DNA of 64,000 bases from Lelliottia nimipressuralis (GTDB lineage: Bacteria > Pseudomonadota > Gammaproteobacteria > Enterobacterales > Enterobacteriaceae). Below are positions 37,401-47,172 of this stretch, in pieces. The position numbers and the translations under genes are program-made. Position 1 is the stretch's first letter, and every line of letters begins with the position of its first letter. Below the pieces are notes generated by a model. It was not told where the DNA came from. It ran no database searches and saw only the letters and a list, made by a program, of their open reading frames with translations. The DNA lies in NCBI RefSeq assembly GCF_004115925.1, contig NZ_SDDX01000019.1, positions 124,001 through 188,000 of the forward strand. Reading direction: 5' to 3'.

Positions 37401-38428
37401 TCACGGTTTGTATCCGGTTCTTCCTGCGCATTAACGAGGAAGAGTGTAATCAGCCGATCACCATTGTCATTTTTGGCTCGAATAGAGCCCTGCACTCTAA
37501 CTTCCGGGGAAGTACTATCCGGAGCATTATGTGAAATCGAGCCTTCGATCAGGGGGAGTACGATCTTGCCGCCACAAGGAATGCGTTTCCACACCTTAGC
37601 TTTTTGCCCATTGGACTTAAAGAATTGATGTTCATCATTTGGCACACGCTCATATCGCCCCCAACACGCTTCGATCTCGATCCGATCGACGTCGCCATCC
37701 ACGCAGAAAGTCATGCCGAGGCTACTGGGCACCAATGACTGATTGCTGGCTGCATCAATCTCTTCTGCCGTATCTGTTTCGCCGCTACCAAGGACTGAGG
37801 GAGAGTTCACCTTTGCAGTCTTCGCTTTGACGATCAGGTCTGGCTCCTCATCTTCAATATCTTCAACATCAACAGGAAACTCTTGTCCTCTTTCGGCTGC
37901 TTCACGTGGGGCGAGTTTGCCAACTAGGTAGCGGTCGCGTACACCCATATCGACGATGAGCTCATTAGGGCCACCAGCAGGGCCAAGCAAGTCGTCCATC
38001 ACAGCCAATTGCAGCAGTTCGCGGATATAGGTTTGATCCCCGATTTTTGGTATTTCAGCAATATTCGTATTCAGTGCATTTGGGAGCATTTCAATGAATT
38101 CTTTCCATTGAATACGACCAGAACTTCCTTTTGCTGGTAGTGTGAGTGAGGTCATACCAACCGAAATAGATGGCTTGACGTGCAACATGCGATCGAAAAA
38201 CAGCGTAGTACTTTCAAGATCGGAACGAATACGCAGAATGCGTCCGATTCGCGTGATATGGCCTGAGGTATCTAGAATCACGATCCAATCGTCATTTGAG
38301 ATGCCTTGATTGAGTTCTCGCTCGCCTTTTAAGCGCTGCGTATAGAGGGCTAAGGTCGGATCTTTCACTTGGGCACGGTCAATCGCGAACCATGCATTAG
38401 GTGATCTGGTTGGTTTATCATTTATCAT
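34454..38428 (-). CDS. drmA: DISARM helicase DrmA
   Basis: 1324-residue SF2-type helicase-like protein that with DrmB loads on foreign DNA. The start is the ATG at 38428, with a GGAGGG ribosome site six bases before it; the longer frame begins with TTG. Motifs: Walker A FPTGGGKTEAYLG (about 600-612), four zinc cysteines near 725-760 (CPWCG, CGDKKGRC), Walker B variant QDEFHLISG (about 861) and C-terminal helicase motifs SVGVDVNRLG and QATSRVGRS (about 1095-1135). A 125-base gap separates it from drmMI. Confidence 0.94.
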   Translation of the reverse strand: MINDKPTRSPNAWFAIDRAQVKDPTLALYTQRLKGERELNQGISNDDWIVILDTSGHITRIGRILRIRSDLESTTLFFDRMLHVKPSISVGMTSLTLPAKGSSGRIQWKEFIEMLPNALNTNIAEIPKIGDQTYIRELLQLAVMDDLLGPAGGPNELIVDMGVRDRYLVGKLAPREAAERGQEFPVDVEDIEDEEPDLIVKAKTAKVNSPSVLGSGETDTAEEIDAASNQSLVPSSLGMTFCVDGDVDRIEIEACWGRYERVPNDEHQFFKSNGQKAKVWKRIPCGGKIVLPLIEGSISHNAPDSTSPEVRVQGSIRAKNDNGDRLITLFLVNAQEEPDTNRDTAWVFQPELIVRAAKDATKPAIFRRRPVLDADGMDPEREALEMIYRDRVEFAVGHGVAVHAEIADDVTLATEVRTTVMPQYEVQATETPGLELSDRPAMREMVSSGLLDMQRLATLDIDPLVDALSVLTNDYATWIDEQNLSVSSKAKGFDSQAQAAINRCQEIHTRLQEGINTLKYNENALAAFRFANQAMATQRIRSLYALAMRRGEGVTLDKFDVLKNRSWRPFQLAFLLLSIPSLADPCHPDRVKPIEAYADLLWFPTGGGKTEAYLGVAAFTMAIRRMQGNLGGYDSSRGLTVIMRYTLRLLTLQQFQRATALICAMEVLRREALNKGDKSLGTEPFTIGLWVGNKVTPGTTEDSHNAIEKTRNTGSYNAGTASPVQLTSCPWCGTEIIPGQDVEVKKDKAGGRTFIYCGDKKGRCEFSKGKSSKQLHPGIPVLVVDEEIYHRPPTMMIATVDKFAMMAWRGQVRTLFGRVEKECERHGLLWPGANCTGNHQAFKGQPSAKVKAIPPIRPPDLIIQDEFHLISGPLGTMVGLYETAVDELCSWTLNGKTVKPKIIASTATVRKAKEQVNNVFMRQVSVFPPHGLDVEDNFFSVQRHIKDKFGRRYLGVCSPGSSRPAMLIRVYTAFLTAAQELFDHFGEPADPYMTMVGYFNSLRELGGMKRLAEDDVQTRSYRVQMSMVERPALAQRSVNNIRELTSRVSSQDIPKYLDNLEVKFKAEFDNSAGKYVTKWQEGDTRAIDVVLATNMLSVGVDVNRLGLMAVNGQPKGTAEYIQATSRVGRSFPGLVCTVLTWARPRDLSHYETFEHYHATFYKHVEAQSVTPFSPRAMDRGLTGALLSLMRLKNNEFSPNEGAGKLDMSNQSELAHAIEVLATRAGNVAEDNARKLLAENELKERADEWAKEASKGGRILGYEKRGPEKDKTVSLIKSPGLQAWDNWTVPMSMREVESGVRLIMDTKFIKDDHDWKPRPATNDED

Positions 38429-38553
38429 TATTTCCCTCCATACCGCTCTAGACGAAATTTTGAGCCGTGACAACAAGATCAACGGGGGTTGCGTTGATCA
38501 TTAATGAACTACCTTTCTCAAACTCAAACTTAGTTTGAAATTAATGTTGGGGA

Positions 38554-41500
38554 TTATTTTCGTGGCGTGCTTAATCTCTTAGCTTTAGCCGCTTTTACAT
38601 GCAAGTCAGCAGCAAGTTCCTCCTGATAGCGAAGGCGATTCAGTTCTGACAACCGCTGCAGTACTTCGACACGGGCAGTCTCCGATATAGTGAAACGGAC
38701 GCGATCTCTCTCGGGCAGATATGGTACTTCGTGAAAGCCGTGCCCGAGATCGAGATCGTCCCAGCCGTAGGCGTGTGTGACACTAATGTCCATTTCACAT
38801 TGCAATGCGCGTAATCCCTCAATACGGGGATCGCGTTCGGTGTGTGTATGGAAGCGATTATAAAACTTAGTCAGACCGATGCGATCAGCAAGCATAATTT
38901 CAATGCGTGCTTCATGGAACCTATTACCTAAGTCATCAAGCAAACAGTCCTTTACATCATTGAATCCACCCGGGAAAACGAATGGTTCAAGCGCATCTGT
39001 AGGGCTGTAACGCAAGTCTGTCTTGAGTCTTGATGCATGCTGCCATGCGAAGACAGCATGTATATTCGATTGTAACAGAGCAAAATTTCTACCACGATTG
39101 TGTGAGAACACAACGGTAGCATCTGAAAACACAATGTTGGAATCGACAAATGAGAAAGCTAGTGTCTTACTGACACGCGTGATCGCAATCACTTTTGAAG
39201 ACAGTGCTCCATTGGGTGACCAGTTATTTGGGTGGCATTCGAAATGATGACCACGACCAATTACATGGTAGAGTTCCGGACGGTGGCGCCAGAACAACCA
39301 CCACATAGACATGATCTCGCGGTAGGACTTTTCTTTGCTCTTACCCAGCCGCTCAAGGTACACATTTTCTTTGATCCATTCATAAGGTTCTTTGTAAGTA
39401 GCTGCTTTTTTTTCCGGCCAATCCCAGAAATTGATTACCCAACGGCTTGGTTTCTGCTCTGGGTCCGAATTGAGATCATCTCCGTTTATGAAGGGGAAGA
39501 TCACCTCGGCGTTTCTAGGATCTGCATCCAACATCCTGCGAGCTTGAACAGGGGAGAGTAAGAAACCCTTACCTAGTACGATCGAGCCTTGATATGCTAA
39601 ACCCGCGTTCGCTTTCAGTCGCTTCGGACTCCATTCCTCACGATCAGATAGGAATGCTGAAATGAAAGATTTCTTATTTCCGAGTAAATTGCGTTGACCT
39701 TTCCATACGCCCTTGTGGATATGCACACGACTTGTAACGACAGCTGCTTTTCCTGGCCAAGGTTCGTTAGGATAGGCTGCGTAGATGATAGCTCCATCGT
39801 TCAGCATCCATTCAAGCCCACCTTTTCTAGTATCGCCCTCCGCAATAGAGTTTGTAGCAATAAATCCGAAACTACCACTGCCTCGAATAATATTCCAAGC
39901 ACGGCGGAAGAAATGCGCTACCAAATCAGCGTTTTTACCAGCTCCTGGATGTTCAATGGAAAGCCATTCGTTGTAGGCAGCTCCTGTCACAGTGCTGATA
40001 CGCTTTCCTCCAAGAAAAGGGGGGTTACCTACAATGCCATCAAATCCTCCACAATGCTCAAACACCTCAGGAAATTCTAATGGCCAATGGAAAGGTTTAC
40101 GAGAAAGCTTACCGGTGGGCAAATCAGTTGAAAAAGCAGTGATTGCCCTATGCTGCATTAACGCTAATTGTTCATTATCACCTTCCATAGCTTGCTCGGC
40201 TTGGATGGCAAGAGATGCTAAAGCTGTTTCCAATGCTATGGCATTGCCGCCAGTAGCAAATACTTCCCCAATAAACGCATCTGCAATACATTCCGGCACA
40301 TTAAGTCTGCCTCGTGCATTGGCATTCAGCTCTGCCATAGATTCCACATCGTGCATATTACGGATAGGTGTTTCACGTAATTGCTGGCGCAGCGCAATGG
40401 CTTCGTGTACGGCCTGCTTGATATTTTTACCAAACAGACGCAGCTGTCCTTGAGTTGTAGGACTCATCGAAAGCTGGGTAAGTTGATCCATCCGATGGAT
40501 GCCTAGCAAACTGTCACCGCAACGTAAATTGTGGTCAAGAAACCCAAATGGTCGGCCCTTAGCTAACGTTACTAGCCAGATGGAAAGCTTGGCGAGTTCG
40601 ACTGCCAGCGGGTTGAGGTCAACACCGTATAAGCAGCGCTCGGCGATGAGGCGACGGGCAATGACGATGCGTGCATCGGTATCGCGCGGCAGTAGCTCTT
40701 TGGTATCCAGAACTTCCAAAACGTCGCCTTTTTCACCTATCGCTTTTCCGTTTGCTTCGGCCAGCGACCAGGCTTCAACGAGGCGATCGGCCAGCCAGCG
40801 GCAGACTTGTACCAGAAAGGCACCCGAGCCCATGGCAGGGTCGCAGATCTTGAGTTCAAGTAATTCTGCAGGGGATTTGAGTTTCCACCCTTCACGTTGT
40901 ATGCCTTCTGCCGGTCCTACATAGGTAACAGGCGTCAGCGTCTCAGCGACAATGGTTTCGGTGAGAGACTTAGGCGTGTAGTGCGTACCTGTCTCGCGCC
41001 GGTTGGAGCCATTAGTGACAATAAAAGCCCCTTTGGTATAGACGAGCGGATAACCCCAAGGATCGGTTCGGAGCAGGTAAGCGTAAGGTTTGATCCGATC
41101 ACGTAGCTGAATATCTCCTTGGCAGGCCGTAAGCAGGCGATCAGCTAAGGTGTCATCAACAGCTTTAGCCAGATCATTACGCACTCGGCTGGCAGAGCTG
41201 CCTGAGCGCTCTCGCAACAATTTAACCAATTGTTCGGTGCCATGAATGCTTACTGAATCCAACTCATCTAGTTTGACCCATGGTGATTGGGCTTTCTTGG
41301 TTGCGTCCAGTTCTAGCGTGACATCATCAGTGCGTTTGACGGTGCGCTCCAGTAGACCTTCATACACGTACCCGATTTGTTCGACGTCCAGTGCGCGATA
41401 TGAGAGTGTTCGGCCTTGGAATTGCTGGATAGCCTCAAGCAATAACAGGACTGTGCGATTATCAATTGGAAGTGGTTTGGCAGCATCTGTTTGCCAATTA

Positions 41501-42636
41501 GATCCTTTAGCCCGTCCCTCCAGGAAAGGAAAATGGTCGGGATCGAATAGTGAACTACCCAGCGCTGGTAGACGAAGATTCTCATGTTCAACACCACAGA
41601 ACATAGCCCGAAAAATCGCTAATAGGCGCGACCAAGCGTCCCATCTTCGTTCTAGGATTTCTTCGGGAACTTTGCGTAGCTGCATACGCAAAGTGGAAAG
41701 TGCGTAGTTGACTTCGTATCGCTCATCACCCATAAGTAGCAGTCCGCGCTCTTCGGCTGAGAGCAGAAACACCAAGCGCATCATCACTGTCAGAGCCGCT
41801 TCATAGAGTTCGGATTCTTTTACGTTGTAAAGTAGTTCACGGTTGCGATCCTGATCAGCTTTATCAAGGGACTGGATTAATACTTCTACAGCGCGACGTA
41901 CTTGTTCTCCCAGTGCATCGGTTACTTCATCCTGATATTTCAGAGAACTGTCGAACAATGCGGGTAGTTGTTCGGATTCATCGACGAAGAAACGGCGGAT
42001 ACCGAGCAGGTGCACGAAGGCCTGCAGTGTTATGGGCTCCTGGTTCCAGATTCGAGCATACCAGCTGGCGAAGCTGGTGACAGCGCCTACAGGGGCATCC
42101 ACCAGCATCCAGCGTTCGCCATTGGTCACCAAACCAAGGCGACACTCCCTGGAGCGGCACAGCTGAACCATACGTTCCGTGGGTGTAGTGGCCCATCCGT
42201 CTATTTTCAAAGTTGCGTCAAGATCGATATCTTGCGCATAGGTATGAATGAGCATCAAAGGCTTGTTCGCACATTGCTCGTCGACAATTGCTAGAGTTGG
42301 TGACAGAGCTACGCCATGATCAGGGAGAAAAGTGTTCAAGTTGGTGGCGCACCAATCTGTGCCCTTCAGTACATCGCCTTTCCCATCCTCATCAAACTCA
42401 AGGCCACGTGAAAGAACTTCTTCAATCCACGCAAAATGCAATTTGTTGAACTGAGGATCTTCTTGTTCCAGTGCTTCTCGCCACTCATCGTAAGCTTGGC
42501 GCAGTCGTTTGCGCTTAGCAGCGTCTAGCTCTTCCAGCCCTTGCGGGAATGCATCTTTTAGTACTGGTACAGCAAGGAAGGGGCCTGAAATGTCGATTAG
42601 CGAGAGCCAATCATCGTGTATGCTGGCCATACTCAT
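38554..42636 (-). CDS. drmMI: DISARM adenine N6-methyltransferase DrmMI
   Basis: Large 1360-residue class 1 DISARM methylase with N6-adenine motifs: SAM-binding DPAMGSGAFLVQVC (about 597) and catalytic NPPF in GNPPFLGGKR (about 867). The long flanking regions resemble type IIG/BREX PglX-like enzymes. It marks host sites so that DrmA/DrmB spare self DNA. Its ATG overlaps the drmD stop by four bases (ATGA), showing translational coupling. Confidence 0.92.
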   Translation of the reverse strand: MSMASIHDDWLSLIDISGPFLAVPVLKDAFPQGLEELDAAKRKRLRQAYDEWREALEQEDPQFNKLHFAWIEEVLSRGLEFDEDGKGDVLKGTDWCATNLNTFLPDHGVALSPTLAIVDEQCANKPLMLIHTYAQDIDLDATLKIDGWATTPTERMVQLCRSRECRLGLVTNGERWMLVDAPVGAVTSFASWYARIWNQEPITLQAFVHLLGIRRFFVDESEQLPALFDSSLKYQDEVTDALGEQVRRAVEVLIQSLDKADQDRNRELLYNVKESELYEAALTVMMRLVFLLSAEERGLLLMGDERYEVNYALSTLRMQLRKVPEEILERRWDAWSRLLAIFRAMFCGVEHENLRLPALGSSLFDPDHFPFLEGRAKGSNWQTDAAKPLPIDNRTVLLLLEAIQQFQGRTLSYRALDVEQIGYVYEGLLERTVKRTDDVTLELDATKKAQSPWVKLDELDSVSIHGTEQLVKLLRERSGSSASRVRNDLAKAVDDTLADRLLTACQGDIQLRDRIKPYAYLLRTDPWGYPLVYTKGAFIVTNGSNRRETGTHYTPKSLTETIVAETLTPVTYVGPAEGIQREGWKLKSPAELLELKICDPAMGSGAFLVQVCRWLADRLVEAWSLAEANGKAIGEKGDVLEVLDTKELLPRDTDARIVIARRLIAERCLYGVDLNPLAVELAKLSIWLVTLAKGRPFGFLDHNLRCGDSLLGIHRMDQLTQLSMSPTTQGQLRLFGKNIKQAVHEAIALRQQLRETPIRNMHDVESMAELNANARGRLNVPECIADAFIGEVFATGGNAIALETALASLAIQAEQAMEGDNEQLALMQHRAITAFSTDLPTGKLSRKPFHWPLEFPEVFEHCGGFDGIVGNPPFLGGKRISTVTGAAYNEWLSIEHPGAGKNADLVAHFFRRAWNIIRGSGSFGFIATNSIAEGDTRKGGLEWMLNDGAIIYAAYPNEPWPGKAAVVTSRVHIHKGVWKGQRNLLGNKKSFISAFLSDREEWSPKRLKANAGLAYQGSIVLGKGFLLSPVQARRMLDADPRNAEVIFPFINGDDLNSDPEQKPSRWVINFWDWPEKKAATYKEPYEWIKENVYLERLGKSKEKSYREIMSMWWLFWRHRPELYHVIGRGHHFECHPNNWSPNGALSSKVIAITRVSKTLAFSFVDSNIVFSDATVVFSHNRGRNFALLQSNIHAVFAWQHASRLKTDLRYSPTDALEPFVFPGGFNDVKDCLLDDLGNRFHEARIEIMLADRIGLTKFYNRFHTHTERDPRIEGLRALQCEMDISVTHAYGWDDLDLGHGFHEVPYLPERDRVRFTISETARVEVLQRLSELNRLRYQEELAADLHVKAAKAKRLSTPRK

Positions 42637-45600
42637 GCTTCCCCCCTCTGAACAGTAGATTCAGGTACTAGGAAGGTAACAGCAACGGGGAAAGTACGAT
42701 CGTCGAGTTTAGCGTAGCGAGTTTCGATGGCTTGGATCTCCTGTTCACGCTCTTCAGGAATACGTAAAAGGCGAGCTTTCAGAGCTGCGGTGTCACGTTT
42801 GAGCTGGGTTCGCTCATCCTCTGAGAACAGTGAAAATTGCTCAGGTTGTTGATCTTTTTTTAATTCGATACAGATGGTTTTTTCAAGTTCATCAAGCACT
42901 GTGCTAATGTCCGTCAATTCTCGATTCTTACTGAGCTGAAGAGTATTACTCAAATCTTTGAGCCGGTCTTTTGACCTAGCGTTCACTGACTGTAGAATAG
43001 CGTGTTTTGCACGCTCAAAACGAATACGGATGTCATCAAATAGTGAGTCAGAAGCTGTCATTGGCTTACTATTATCTAGCCATAGCTGAACTTTATTGAC
43101 CCCTTCTTCACGGCGGAAGGATTTATCCCCAAGATAACCTCCAGCTGTTGTCAACTCTTCGTGAAGGCGATGGTAATTGCCTCCGGTGATAACCAGCCTT
43201 GAACTAACTACTACGGCAAGGCCATCAATTAGTGTGTCGGGCACCGAACGTACAGTAACACGATGCAACTTCTTCACGTCATCGCGAGCCCATACTTCTG
43301 CTCGTAACAGACGTAGGCACATCTGTACCAGTCGATGATTCAAATGAACGAGTACGACATCGTCACGTCCTCTCGCCACGGTATGGTCAAAGGTGATAGG
43401 GCGAGTTTGTAGGGTATAGGGATGGCGTAGCCCCTCCAGGCAACGAGCCCAGGATCCTGACAATGCTGGCATTTTGAATGTTGAACCAGCTGGAGCATCC
43501 GGAAGAGCAAACGGCTCCAAATGTGAGCGGCCTGCCAAAGTAAGTCCCGTATTTACAGCCATGAGGATATGTTCTGGCGTGAGATGGAAATCGTTTTGAG
43601 TGGATAGTAGCCGGTCATGTAACCGGGCTATCCGTTCTTTCAGTTCACGATCGGCGCTTACGAATCGTTTAGTTTTGGCAATCCGAGCTTCTGCAATACG
43701 AGTATCAAAATCCCTGATAGATCCTTCAATCAGCTTCGACATCTGTGGCGCGATAACCGGATTGACACTACCCATGTCTGATCGCATAGATTCGAGCTTA
43801 CGTAGAGCTCGGATGATGTCCCCACTATGGCCTCCAATGCTAGCTTGGCTATTTTCATCGCCATCGACAGGATGCCAGATCAACACCTCTTTCTGGCGTT
43901 GACCATGACGGTCAATACGACCATTGCGCTGCTCCATGACATTGGGATTGTAGGGGATCTCAAGATGGATTAAGCAGTTACAGTGGTTCTGCAGATCGAT
44001 ACCTTCAGATGCTGCATCAGTAGCAAGAAGAATACGAACGGCAGAGTCTTTGGGAGCGGTCTGGAAGGCTGCTTTTACTTTCTCACGTTCATCCTGCGCT
44101 ATACCACCATGTAGGATCGCAAGGCGCTCCCCACCAAATCCATGGCTGGCTAGGATCTCATGTATCCACTGGAGGGTAGTGCGATATTCAGTGAACAGAA
44201 TTACCCGATGTTCGTTCCAATGACCGTTTGTTTTCAGATTGGTATCAAGCCAGCTGAGCACGGCTTTAGCTTTGGAATCGACTTGGTTTCTGGCTATCTG
44301 TGCCCATTTACGTAGTTCACTCAGCATTTGTTGCTGGTCGGTCGTGAGCGGCTGAGCTCGACATGAAGCTTCTTCAACAGCCTCAGATTGCGCGTTCTCT
44401 ACCTCTTGGTCGTTAGCGTAATCTTCATCAACACGAAGAATAGCTTTGCGCAAGATGCGGTCGTCCATCGGACTATTATCACTACGCAGGTTTTCATAAG
44501 TCAGACTAGCGATGTGTTTTTCGAGTGTTGATGCGAAGGCCGCAGGGGAGGAAAAGAGCCGTTTTTTTAGTAGCTGATTCACGAAAGCAGTTCCGAATGT
44601 GCTACCGGTTTTCTCTGCACCTAGTTCTCGGCTCTTGCAGTAGTCATTGAGTTTTGAGTGAATTTCGCGTTCTTTGGCAGTGTAGAAGATCGGTAAGGCT
44701 TCAAGCTTACGTTGGGCGTAAAGTAGATTGCCGTCAGCATCGACGAGATCGCTCTTGAGGCGACGAATCATTACTTGATTGAGCTGCTTATCGTCCGGGA
44801 GTATATTTCTGGCGAAACGTTGGTCATCCAGAAGTTCGAGCAGTGAGGTGAAGGATTCGGTATAGCCATTATGTGGCGTAGCGGTCAGAAATAACCTGTG
44901 CTGGAAGTGAGGACTGATTGAACGGATGAAGCGCGTTCTCTGACTCTCTAATGCGTAGTTTACCCCAGCAGCCGGTGCGATATTATGTGCTTCGTCAATG
45001 ACCAATAGATCGAACTTGCGTGGGTAGCTGCTATACAAGGGCAACACATCGCGCATAGCTCTCAAGCCTTCGCCACTTTTGGCCCAATCCATGGATGTGA
45101 TCAGTCGAGAATGCGATGTCCACGGGTTGGCATGGATCCCTCGTTCTCGGCGTAATTGCTTGATATAGCGAGTGTCGACGATTTGAAATTCCAGTCCAAA
45201 CTTTTCCTGCATCTCCATCCGCCACTTTTCCTGTAGCGACGCAGGGCAGATAATCAGGACTGTACGGGCTCGATGCCGAAGCAGCATTTCCTGAATGATT
45301 AATCCCGCCTCAATAGTCTTACCTAAACCGACATCATCGGCTATGAGGAGATTGACACGTGCCATATCAATTGCACGCACCAACGGATCGAGTTGGAAGT
45401 CTTCTATACTAACGCCACTGCGAAATGGGGCCTGCAGGAAGCCTCGGTTAGCATTAGTGGCTGCTCCCCAGCGCACTGCGTCAAGGAAAGCATCAAGAGT
45501 GCTGGAGTCGTCTTGGCCACTGATTGTGGGCAGCCCAGCTCGTTCAATAATCTGGGCACCTACCTCAATTTCCCAAATAACCTCAAGTTCTTCCCCCAAA

Positions 45601-45773
45601 CCATCTTCATCAATAGATGACAAAGTTACTGCGTGCTGTTGAGATGAGGCAGGTAACAATTGAGATGAAGTAACTTCCACAACAATCCATTGACGCCGAC
45701 GGACCTCAACCAACTGACCGGGTTCTGGAATAGTTCGCTGTACTCGGATATCAGGTGTATTAGAAATTTCCAT
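42633..45773 (-). CDS. drmD: DISARM SNF2-like helicase DrmD
   Basis: 1046 residues. Walker A ADDVGLGKTIEAGLI (about 150), DEAH box VIDEAHNIAP (about 256), and C-terminal helicase motifs LATDAASEGIDLQ (about 590) and NGRIDRHGQRQ (about 620), followed by a long coiled-coil-rich tail. DrmD is the marker gene of class 1 DISARM. It follows the C5 methylase by 49 bases. Confidence 0.93.
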   Translation of the reverse strand: MEISNTPDIRVQRTIPEPGQLVEVRRRQWIVVEVTSSQLLPASSQQHAVTLSSIDEDGLGEELEVIWEIEVGAQIIERAGLPTISGQDDSSTLDAFLDAVRWGAATNANRGFLQAPFRSGVSIEDFQLDPLVRAIDMARVNLLIADDVGLGKTIEAGLIIQEMLLRHRARTVLIICPASLQEKWRMEMQEKFGLEFQIVDTRYIKQLRRERGIHANPWTSHSRLITSMDWAKSGEGLRAMRDVLPLYSSYPRKFDLLVIDEAHNIAPAAGVNYALESQRTRFIRSISPHFQHRLFLTATPHNGYTESFTSLLELLDDQRFARNILPDDKQLNQVMIRRLKSDLVDADGNLLYAQRKLEALPIFYTAKEREIHSKLNDYCKSRELGAEKTGSTFGTAFVNQLLKKRLFSSPAAFASTLEKHIASLTYENLRSDNSPMDDRILRKAILRVDEDYANDQEVENAQSEAVEEASCRAQPLTTDQQQMLSELRKWAQIARNQVDSKAKAVLSWLDTNLKTNGHWNEHRVILFTEYRTTLQWIHEILASHGFGGERLAILHGGIAQDEREKVKAAFQTAPKDSAVRILLATDAASEGIDLQNHCNCLIHLEIPYNPNVMEQRNGRIDRHGQRQKEVLIWHPVDGDENSQASIGGHSGDIIRALRKLESMRSDMGSVNPVIAPQMSKLIEGSIRDFDTRIAEARIAKTKRFVSADRELKERIARLHDRLLSTQNDFHLTPEHILMAVNTGLTLAGRSHLEPFALPDAPAGSTFKMPALSGSWARCLEGLRHPYTLQTRPITFDHTVARGRDDVVLVHLNHRLVQMCLRLLRAEVWARDDVKKLHRVTVRSVPDTLIDGLAVVVSSRLVITGGNYHRLHEELTTAGGYLGDKSFRREEGVNKVQLWLDNSKPMTASDSLFDDIRIRFERAKHAILQSVNARSKDRLKDLSNTLQLSKNRELTDISTVLDELEKTICIELKKDQQPEQFSLFSEDERTQLKRDTAALKARLLRIPEEREQEIQAIETRYAKLDDRTFPVAVTFLVPESTVQRGEA

Positions 45774-45822
45774 ATTGTTTCCAGGCTCTAATTCAGCGAA
45801 GCTAATGATTAGTAAAGAGTTG

Positions 45823-46875
45823 TTATTCCACAGTGACCATATTCACATTTTCAAGATGTGAATTAATGCTACGTGCAATTGCTCGGCCAAGTTCAACAGG
45901 AACTGCATTCCCGATTAGGCGCCCTAGAATCCTTAAACTTACTGGCCCATCATGGGGAATAAATGCATAGTTACGGGGAAAACTCTGAAGAATTGCCGCT
46001 TCTCTCAGGGAGATTGCGCGGTTCTGTTCAGGATGCCCAAATCGACCATTTCCGAAACCATAGCACTGCGTTGTCATGGTTGGTGCTGGTTTGTCCCATT
46101 CCATACGGCCATAAACACTAGCGTAAGTTCTGCCACTTTCTGTTCGATGACAATCGGCAACAAGATGTTCTGGCCAGTCACGCCAAGTTCCTCCTGGTTT
46201 TGAGGCCTTAATACGCTCCAGATTCTTATCTGACAATGTGGAGGTAACATGCAGCTTATCTCCTGGAGCGGCTTCACCAGCATTTAATGCGCGCAGATGG
46301 CCTATAGCTTCTCTTACTGTTTTGGGTTTTGTACACGTTGGAGAAGACATTTTTATCTCGCCATGGAGTGATGCCAATAAAACCATTCTCTTACGTGTTT
46401 GTGGGACACCGAAATGAGTGCAATCAACAATGCTAAACCATACGCTGTAGCCAATACACTTCAATGCATCGACGAAGTCGTGGAACACTTGGTGTTTAGC
46501 CACAGTAGGAACATTTTCCATCGTGATCACGTCTGGGCGAGTACCTTCTGCTAGGCGTGCAAACTCATACAGGAGCCCCCATTTACCATCCTTACCATCC
46601 GATTCATAACGTTGTGTATAGGTAGAAAATGGTTGGCAAGGCGCGCAGCCAGCGAGAATTTTGATGTCAGCATCGCCAAACAATGCATCTAATTCGGTTG
46701 TTGTTACTTTGCTTATATCCCGTTCTATAAATTTGGCATTGTTGTTTGATTCATAAGGAAATTTGCAGGCCGGATCCATGTCAATTCCTGCAACTACAGG
46801 TAAGCCTTCAAGTACAAGGCCATGCGTTAATCCACCTGCACCACAAAACAAATCGACACAAGATACTTTCTTCAT
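45823..46875 (-). CDS. drmMII: DNA cytosine C5-methyltransferase (DrmMII-type)
   Basis: 350-residue Dcm-family enzyme: motif I VDLFCGAGGLTHG, catalytic Cys80 in GCAPCQPFST, ENVP (120-123), the QTRKR motif and the C-terminal RLIGNAVPV. It is the first gene of the DISARM transcript. DrmMII defines class 2 loci, but Serratia class 1 DISARM also carries both DrmMI and DrmMII, so this layout has a precedent. The target sequence cannot be read from the gene. Confidence 0.9.
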   Translation of the reverse strand: MKKVSCVDLFCGAGGLTHGLVLEGLPVVAGIDMDPACKFPYESNNNAKFIERDISKVTTTELDALFGDADIKILAGCAPCQPFSTYTQRYESDGKDGKWGLLYEFARLAEGTRPDVITMENVPTVAKHQVFHDFVDALKCIGYSVWFSIVDCTHFGVPQTRKRMVLLASLHGEIKMSSPTCTKPKTVREAIGHLRALNAGEAAPGDKLHVTSTLSDKNLERIKASKPGGTWRDWPEHLVADCHRTESGRTYASVYGRMEWDKPAPTMTTQCYGFGNGRFGHPEQNRAISLREAAILQSFPRNYAFIPHDGPVSLRILGRLIGNAVPVELGRAIARSINSHLENVNMVTVE

Positions 46876-47172
46876 TTAACTCTTCTCATCTTTTCAAGAC
46901 TTAGAGATACCCATAAATTAATTACTACAAGAGTATCAAGATCTTATTCCCACTTCATTAGTATTTGTACAACGTCCAAGATGCAACCATCTGCGAGCGC
47001 CTTTAGCTTACAACTTCCATGATGAAGTATTTTATGTATAAAAATACAGCATTTTGGGGCTGCACATAAATGGTGATTTTGCTGTTACCAGAGTCTTCTA
47101 TGATTCATTCAACCGATGACCAGCGATCTAGACTGAAAAGCCCCATACCAGAAGTTATTTGCTTGTATGATC
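46876..47172. promoter_or_regulatory. DISARM upstream region with LexA-like box
   Basis: About 300 AT-rich bases. ATGTATAAAAATACAG (47034-47049) differs from the LexA CTGT-N8-ACAG consensus by one base. A 29-codon plus-strand frame (47100-47189, MIHSTDDQRS...) runs up to the IS remnant and may be a truncated gene start. The DISARM promoter should lie near 46880-46980 but is not clear. Confidence 0.45.

Noticed and set aside
38429..38482. Longer drmA start at 38482
   Set aside because: It would use TTG without a ribosome site, while the ATG at 38428 has GGAGGG at correct spacing.
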